A stretch of DNA of 64,000 nt, taken from positions 62,001 through 126,000 of the forward strand of contig VFFE01007087.1 of NCBI GenBank assembly GCA_008921705.1. Direction: 5' to 3'. This document shows positions 36,184-64,000 of this stretch, piece by piece (position 1 is the first letter of the stretch; every line of letters begins with the position of its first letter). The notes below the pieces were generated by a model. It saw nothing but the letters and a program-made list of their open reading frames with translations. It ran no database searches and was not told the DNA's origin. The translations under genes and the position numbers were made by a program. Origin of the DNA: Burhinus oedicnemus (Eukaryota; Chordata; Aves; Charadriiformes; Burhinidae).

Positions 36184-37553
36184 AATGATACACTATCTTT
36201 TTGTCCAGTTCTCCTCCTAGGGTATTAGAATACTCTATTAAGCAGGCTAAGTTAAACTTCTAGCTGTTGCTGCTCTCAGCTCAAAAATATAATTAGATGT
36301 GATGATGTGATGGGCAGTTGCTGAGCTAACTTGGGTATGTTTCTCATGGTGTTTCTAAACATGCCACAGAAGTGTTAGTAAGCACAGGATAATTCGTAAC
36401 ATGGACTGGGACAACAAGGTGTCTATTTTGTTGCTGCTTGACTAAGGACACATCAAACATTAGCTGGGTATCAAAAATGAGAAGAAAGATAACCACTTTG
36501 AAACACTTATAAACATTCTGCCTTCTAAAAGGGCTGTTTGGAATGTTTTCATGTGTTTGAATGATGCCTCATTGTCATTTTAAAGAAACACAGAATGGAA
36601 GAGGGTCGGAAAGTTACATCACAGATGAGGCAGAATCTATCCAAAGCTATGGCCATCCAAGTGAGGTGCTGCCCGAATAGATCTGTTGCCCATCAGCAGG
36701 ACCGATGCACTGCTCTGTAGCAGACATGGAATTTTACCCCATGATGTCCCTTGCTTCCCAATGCTAGTCATAGCACTCCTCATATTGGAGCTATAGCTTT
36801 TTTTTCCCCCCTTTTTCTTTTTTTAGCTTGAAAAATATCTGGCATCTGGTCCCTGAAAAGGGTTCTGGAGTAGGTTTGGTGCAGCAGACAGCTGTAGCAG
36901 GTGACTCAACTGAACCACCTGAGAGAGTGAATGAAACTAGAAAGGACACAGAAGGGATACAAATGAATACAAAAGCAGTGAGAATTTCTGATGATGATGC
37001 ACAAACCCTTTTTAATTAGACTATCAGTGGCTCTTGTATACCTTTCCAAACAAGTTTCTGGATGCAGAACGCCTATTGAGACACAATAGTATTAGATTTT
37101 TTTGACCCAGTTCAGACCAAAAAGGCAAAAGGCCATATTCTGCACCTTGTCTTTGTGATTCCCATTGCAACATGTATACCCTGGCGAGCAAATCTACAAC
37201 TTTGTGGAAGCATTAACACCTTTTTGGGGAGTTTTATGTTCAGATCTCTTTCTTCCTGCACACATTACATATTCTTACCCCCTACAGAACAGGGCATGAA
37301 AGGTTTCTGGGAAACTGGGCTCTGCCTTTTCACAAAAGGAGGACAGATGTGCCCTGAAGTCCTCCTACACGATGCCAAATGCTGTGCATTCAACAGACCT
37401 GCTGGTTAATGATCTTGCCCATAAGTAATGTTTTAACCATAGAGTAGCTTTTGTTTGCTTCAAAAGCCACAAAGCCAAAGAGGAAGTGTAGGAGAACGTG
37501 GGCAGGATGGTGGCCAGGAGCCTCGTGACCTCATCTTCTTCCGCCACACAGGG
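36184..37553. other. SPP1 upstream region
   Basis: About 1.4 kb before the proposed SPP1 core promoter. No coding sequence. A weakly CR1-like patch near 36590-36625 (cacagaatggaagagggtcgg) is too degraded to call. Enhancers for osteopontin may lie here but none is identifiable from one sequence. Confidence 0.5.
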
Positions 37554-37587
37554 ATTGGTGGCCATGCCTGGGACAGGGTTTAAATTC
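37554..37587 (+). promoter_or_regulatory. Proposed SPP1 core promoter: inverted CCAAT plus TTTAAATTC box
   Basis: ATTGG at 37554-37558 and TTTAAATTC at 37579-37587, 25 bases apart. The mammalian osteopontin promoter also uses a TTTAAATTCTGGGAGG-type TATA element with a GTTGGTGG upstream. The local context here (CCGCC...GGGATTGGTGGCC...GGGTTTAAATTCCC) resembles it closely. A donor site 135 bases downstream (AAAG/GTAATT at 37722/37723) supports a noncoding first exon. Transcription start would be near 37610. Confidence 0.7.
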
Positions 37588-37609
37588 CCTGAGGCTGGAG
37601 ATGTCAGAC

Positions 37610-37722
37610 AGTCAGAGGAGGAGGGGAGAAAGCCAGAGCTGCTGGGAGCCAACCGGCTGGAGCTGTTGCTGGGATCACTAAGAGCGGTCTTGTCACAGCT
37701 GACTCCTCCAGCACCAGTAAAG
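37610..37722 (+). other. Putative noncoding exon 1 of SPP1 (5' end approximate)
   Basis: Purine-rich leader (gtcagaggaggaggggagaaag) beginning about 25 bases after the TATA-like box and ending CCAGTAAAG in front of donor GTAATT. The matching acceptor is at 38976-38977, thirteen bases before the start codon, giving a 1255-base first intron, similar in size to that of mammalian SPP1. The 5' end is approximate. Confidence 0.6.
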
Positions 37723-38990
37723 GTAATTTTTTGCTTTTTTACCTGACATGTGCCATTCTGTCTGCAGCTTTAGTCAAGGAAGCGTTGGGCAGGAGATCTT
37801 TGAAAACTGCTTCACTGGACAGGGACGTTTGATGTTTCTCTGTGGAAAAAGGTGCACTTTTATAGGAGCAAGGTTGCTTTAGCGACGCAAGGTATTACAC
37901 ATAATCACAATTTTAAACCTTTGTGCTGATAGATGTCGGGAGTAGGTTACTGTAAACCCTGCCACTGAATCAAGTGCTGGAAACTCAAAGCTGGTACTTG
38001 AACACAGAAAGCTTCCTCCCTCATGTAACCACTGCCTGGCAGTGACCTTGTTTCTCCTGGCAGGCTTGCAGTTTGTGCTGCGTACTACTGAATTGATGGG
38101 ACATGCACCCTTCTCTGTGTAACTCTTGAAATGGCAATACCTCTAACAGAGTGTCCTGTCTCAGGGCCAGCTGTATTTTAAATGTGCCCTTAGTAGCCTT
38201 TCTTTCCTGCTGTGATTTACTAAAGTTTTAAATGCCTCTTGTTCATCAATACATCAGTTTAATTTCTCAGGGATGTTCCTTACCCTGGGAATTGGTCTGT
38301 CAGCACCAAAATTTACTATAGCTCAACACTCTCCTAATTGCAGCAGGAATCATATTTATTAAATTTCTAAAACTGCAATGTGAGCAGATATTTCACTTCA
38401 TCTCTTGCTTGGAAATACGGGTTACTCTGTTCAAACTTCTGGAGGGGGAAATAAAGGTCTATCAATAAAAGCAGTTTATGTTCATATAAACTGAGTTTAC
38501 TTACAGTGACTCCAGTTAATAACCCTGAAAACTAGTTCTGAAGTAACTGAAAAGATAATCCAAGCTGAGTTTGTCTTGTCCTGTCTCTTCTGACAAAATG
38601 ATGTTAAATGAACTAAGATAAACCAAAGCTGATCTTTATAGCACTTCATTTTTCACAAAGCTTTTCCTTTGCCAGTGCAAGTCAGTAGATAACAGAAGGA
38701 ATCCGCTTGCCTTCTTAGTGTGGCTACTCTCACCACTGCTCAGCACTTCTCAGTACCTCGTTTTAAAGTCTTACAGCTTCTGAGTTGCTAAGTCATTCCA
38801 AAACCAGCTGAGTGTGGGATGGTGATGGAGGACAGAGGAAAAAGATTGGCATGGGCACGTTGAACCCTTAGCAGAGAGCTGGTCATGGCACGGTGAAGTA
38901 CCCAAGAGAAAGAAAAAGCCTATGGCATTTTTGTGGTATTTTACCTTGTTGACTCACTGTTCCAAAATATCTTCTAGGTAAAACATCACA

Positions 38991-41744
38991 ATGAAGGTGG
39001 CAGTTCTGTGTTTATGCCTTATCAGCATCACCACTGCATGGCCAGTGAGTAAATCACAAATGCATATGAGCAATCATTTGCATGTTTTCTTTGCATATTA
39101 GCAAGAAATTAATACTGATAAATGCTTTTTCTCTTTTCTCCCTTCAAGGTGAGTAAATCCAAGCAGCATGCCATTTCTGCCAGCTCCGAAGAAAAATATG
39201 TAAGCTCCTTTTGTCTTTCTATTCATTTTGTTTAAGAAGTACTTTCTCCTTTTTTTTTTTTTTTTCGCCTCTAATACACATTGTCTGATACTTGTTTTAT
39301 GATTCCAGCTGCTTGCAGAACATGTCCTCACCTGGCAGTTATGAGGTAGCCAAAGCAGAAAGCCACTGACATCAGTAGACTTTTGTCATGTTAGGTGTCC
39401 TAACTTTTGTTAGTTGTATCTCTGCAACAGCACTGGAAACGTTTTTTCTTAATTAAAAATGTGTAAGCTGTCAGTTAAAAAGATAAAAGGACTGTAGCAT
39501 GGCACAACTACTATAACCCACATTCATTGGTGTGGGTCAGATAACAATATTTGGTGTTGGAAGAGCATTTTAATCCAATTCCCATGATTTTTTGGAGTGG
39601 TGTGAGTGAACACTATTAGTCTTGTATATAGCTATTTGATTTATACTCCATAGCCAACTATACCCCTGTAAAATCAATTCTTTGCTCTGAGAATCAGCTA
39701 CTGCATTTAGTTTAGAGTCTTCACGATGTGGGAAATAAATCACTCTTGGGAAAAGGACCTGAGAATTCGCAGAAACAGTGGTCATTAGATACAACTGCAA
39801 ATTTTACTCAATAAAAACGAGCTGGAGAAACTGATCTGAAATTCCCCAGGAATCACAGCTTGTTCTGAGTCCTCTTCCTGCTGCCATGAATTGCTGAGGA
39901 CACATCCTGTACAAAAGGAGTATGTATTGCAGATGCCACATCTGCCTGAAAACAGAGGTTGTGATACAGGCAGCTTTGTCTGCTCCTGTATGCTCCTTTG
40001 TGGATTAACCCCCGCACTTTTTTTTTGTCTTGAAGGACTCCAGGGGCCATCATTCACACAGATATCATCACCACCAACACCACGTGAATTCTCAGTCTTG
40101 GGAGAGTCTGCAGCACCCACAGAATGACCTGGCATCACCTCAGCAGGTATGGGCAACTCACTGGAAGAGAAAGCAGAGCATCTTTCAATGCCAAGATTGG
40201 GATTAAGTTAGGATTAAGTTCTTACACAATAGTCAACATGCTGATCAGCATACTGTATGGGCCTTTGTTTGCTAATAGTGAGTTTTATGTTGTTTTCAGA
40301 CTCTTTACTCTTCAGAAGAAAGCGTGGATGTCCCAGTACAACCGGTAAGTGTTTTGAACAGCAAAATGTCAGTTGAGTGCTACAGGGCAGCCCGTGTGTA
40401 GCAGCACTCATTTTCATCAATCAAATGCAGTTCTTGTGGTAATATCTCTCCCTAAACAAAACAAAGCTTCAGGCATGGTGAGGTGAATTCAGAGCAATTC
40501 GTGCACGTACCTCCTCAACAGTGCACAAGCCCAGGGTGAGCAGGACAGATACCAGTCTGCACATTCACATATATGCTCATTCGCCTGATGAATAATAAAT
40601 GTTTTCCAGCCCTTTCCTGATGTGTCAAGCAAGAGCCATGAAGATGTGGATGATGATGATGACGACAATGATTCCAATGACACAGATGAATCCGATGAGG
40701 TTGTCACGAGTTTTCCCACAGACATTCCAGTAACTGTACCCTTCCCTCCTTTCCCTTTCACCCGGGGAGACAACGCTGGCAGAGGTGACAGCAGGGTGAG
40801 GGCAAAAGCCACAGTGGTGAAGTCTAGCAAACTCCGCAAACCTGCAAAAAAGGTAAATAGCACTGAGCAGTGGTACCCAGAAAGGGTAGTGAACTGGAAA
40901 ATGCAGATATTATCTCATAGGAGTCAGTTTTGAAAAGGATTGGTGGGGGGAAAGTAGGCATAAGTGAAGGAATGTATTTCCTTCTCTGGAAAGAGAAACC
41001 CAATTCAGGGGGTATCAATGGCCAGAGGGCTGTTGATGTGCTGGGGCAGGAGTGTAGCCTGCTGCTGCAAGCTATGCAACACTGCAATTCGCACTATCAT
41101 GAGGTACTTGCATACATGAAATCTGAGGCCAGGATCAAACTTGAGTTTCTCATAATGTGAAAAGTTCACATAACTCCATAAAAGACCACGGCATCTCCAG
41201 GCAAAGATGTATCAAGCAGGCTTTGAGTGTCCCCGCAGCCTACGCAGCTTGCTTTGGTGCAGTACGGCAGCATCTGTTGACAGATCAGTTCCTCAGGAGT
41301 GACAATGGCTCTTTCTTCTTTTGCTCTCTAACACAGCTCATTGTGTATGATGCCGCTGAGGATGATGACAGCACCCTGGATGCAGACAGCCAGCAAGCAG
41401 GGCTCTCCTGGGAGGATGCTGCTGCCAGCCGCTCCCTGGGGAAGCATGCTATCAGTGGGGAATGGGCTGACAAGAGCCATGGGCAGGACAGCAGCGAGCT
41501 GGACAGCAAGCAGCGTGACCAGAGCATGGAAAACGACAGCCGGCAAAAATTCGATAGCCATGAGGCAGAAGGAGATGATAGCAAGGCTGCTGTCAAAGGG
41601 GATAGCCACCAGAGCATGGAAAGCAGGGAGAGCCAGGTCCACGTTTCAGCTGAGATCCCCGATGATAACAGCAATCAAACATTGGAGAGTGCAGAGGATG
41701 CTCGAGATCATCACAGCATCGAAAATAACGAAGTCACCCTTTAA
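38991..41744 (+). CDS. SPP1: Osteopontin (secreted phosphoprotein 1), six coding exons
   Basis: Secreted integrin- and mineral-binding phosphoprotein of bone, eggshell and inflammation. Coding exons: 38991-39044, 39149-39199, 40036-40146, 40300-40344, 40610-40852 and 41337-41744. All have GT/AG borders and phase 0, giving 303 aa. Residues 1-16 are the signal peptide (MKVAVLCLCLISITTA). The next exon (VSKSKQHAISASSEEKY) has the conserved Ser-x-Glu phosphorylation cluster. Exon 4 carries a His-rich run (HHSHRYHHHQHH, residues 77-88), a bird feature. Exon 5 has another phospho-cluster (YSSEES). Exon 6 has an Asp run (EDVDDDDDDND) and two RGD sites (139-141 and 145-147). Exon 7 is Ser/Asp/Glu-rich with SMENDS/SMESRES repeats and the conserved end HSIENNEV. 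The SVVYGLR-type segment normally after GRGDS is absent: the sequence continues RVRAKA. PKD2 follows directly, the conserved vertebrate order. Confidence 0.97.
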
Positions 41745-42062
41745 AGGGAGGCAAATGTAGCGTTTCCCTTCGTTTTCAATTCCTGCCTAAGGGGAGGGGG
41801 GAGTAGCTTCATTTCAGGTAACTGTAAATGTAGAGCATGTGGTGACTTTTTGGGTTTGGGGCAGCTTCTTTACCCAGTGGCCTCCCCTCGGCCACCAGCA
41901 GTGCCAGCTGTCCGCACTGCTCGCCATGCCGGCCTCACGGGATGCAGTCGGCAGTGCCGCGGCAAAGCGAGGCGAACGCTGTTGGATCCACAGAGTGAGC
42001 ATTACCTCTCTGGCACGCTGCTCTCTGTACTGCCAGCCTGTACTTTGCTGTAACTGGATTTA

Positions 42063-42068
42063 AATAAA
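42063..42068 (+). terminator. SPP1 polyadenylation signal (AATAAA)
   Basis: Canonical AATAAA 319 bases after the SPP1 stop codon, followed by a GT-rich stretch (actgtttgctgggttggggc) typical of a cleavage region. The PKD2 CpG island starts within about 150 bases. Confidence 0.85.
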
Positions 42069-42551
42069 AACACAAACCCCTGTACCTGCAGGCTGCATTA
42101 CTGTTTGCTGGGTTGGGGCAGAGGGGCTGCATGAGGAGCTTTAATACCTCTCCTTCCTAAAATTATGCAAAATAGCTGTTCCCCTGCAATTTATTAAGTG
42201 GCTAAAACCCCTCCGCGGGGCCGCCTTCTGCTCTTACGGAGGGGCAGCGGCGAGCTGACCTCAAATACCCGGCGCCGGCCCCTGCACCGCTACCACAGAG
42301 GCGCCCCAGGGCTTCCCGCCTCACGGCTCGGCTCGGGGCTCCAAGCCTTGAGGAGGAGGCACGCTCCGGACGCGGCGCTGACGGCCGCCCCAACAGCCGC
42401 GCCTCTCTCTGAGAACGCGGGGAGGGAATGAGGGAGGACCCGGCCGGCGCTGCCGCTGGGAGGCAGGGCAACTACATCTCCCTCCGTACCCTGGGCTTTC
42501 CGGGCCGGCGCCGGAGGGCGGGGAAGGGGCGGAGGCGGCGGCGGCGGGCTG

Positions 42552-64000
<21,449 letters not shown>

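Noticed and set aside
36589..36690. Possible fourth CR1-like piece (cacagaatggaagagggtcgg)
   Set aside because: Only about 20 bases resemble the CR1 3' end and the rest does not follow the consensus.

Overview
This is bird nuclear DNA. It has spliced multi-exon vertebrate genes, CR1 LINE fragments, an avian-type ERVL long terminal repeat, and an eggshell-type ovocleidin-116 gene. The species cannot be named from the window. The predicted osteopontin (303 aa) and ovocleidin-116 (718 aa) differ from the chicken lengths I remember, so a bird other than chicken is likely but not proven.

The window covers most of the avian SIBLING (secretory calcium-binding phosphoprotein) cluster and its classical neighbour, all on the + strand: IBSP (bone sialoprotein, 749-4294), MEPE/ovocleidin-116 (7401-11992), SPP1 (osteopontin, 38991-41744), then PKD2 (polycystin-2, 42552 to beyond the right edge). 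I rebuilt each gene exon by exon from splice sites and reading frame. The three SIBLING genes have small exons, all joined in phase 0. A signal-peptide exon is followed by short exons and then a large acidic, Ser/Asp/Glu-rich last exon. They encode secreted matrix proteins that bind calcium, mineral and integrins in bone and, for ovocleidin-116, eggshell. PKD2 is unrelated: a ciliary/ER cation channel with mixed intron phases and a CpG-island promoter starting less than 0.5 kb after the SPP1 poly(A) signal. Exons 1-12 and the start of exon 13 are in the window; the C-terminal end is missing.

Between MEPE and SPP1 lie about 25 kb (12.4-37.5 kb) in which I find no convincing gene. Recognisable content there is a broken CR1 LINE (16330-17941), a minus-strand ERVL 3' LTR with part of its internal region (18514-19560), a tRNA-like SINE remnant (about 30914-30978) and two short CR1 3' ends. 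A further degraded CR1 piece sits in a PKD2 intron.

The most interesting signals are: a shared core promoter layout (inverted CCAAT box, then TTTAAATT 25-26 bases later) in front of MEPE and SPP1; an osteopontin with two RGD sites but without the adjacent SVVYGLR-type cryptic integrin/thrombin site; a dentonin-like segment in ovocleidin-116 with HGD in place of RGD; and a polycystin-2 N-terminus that is shorter than the mammalian one and lacks the RVxP ciliary motif. I saw no wholly new system.
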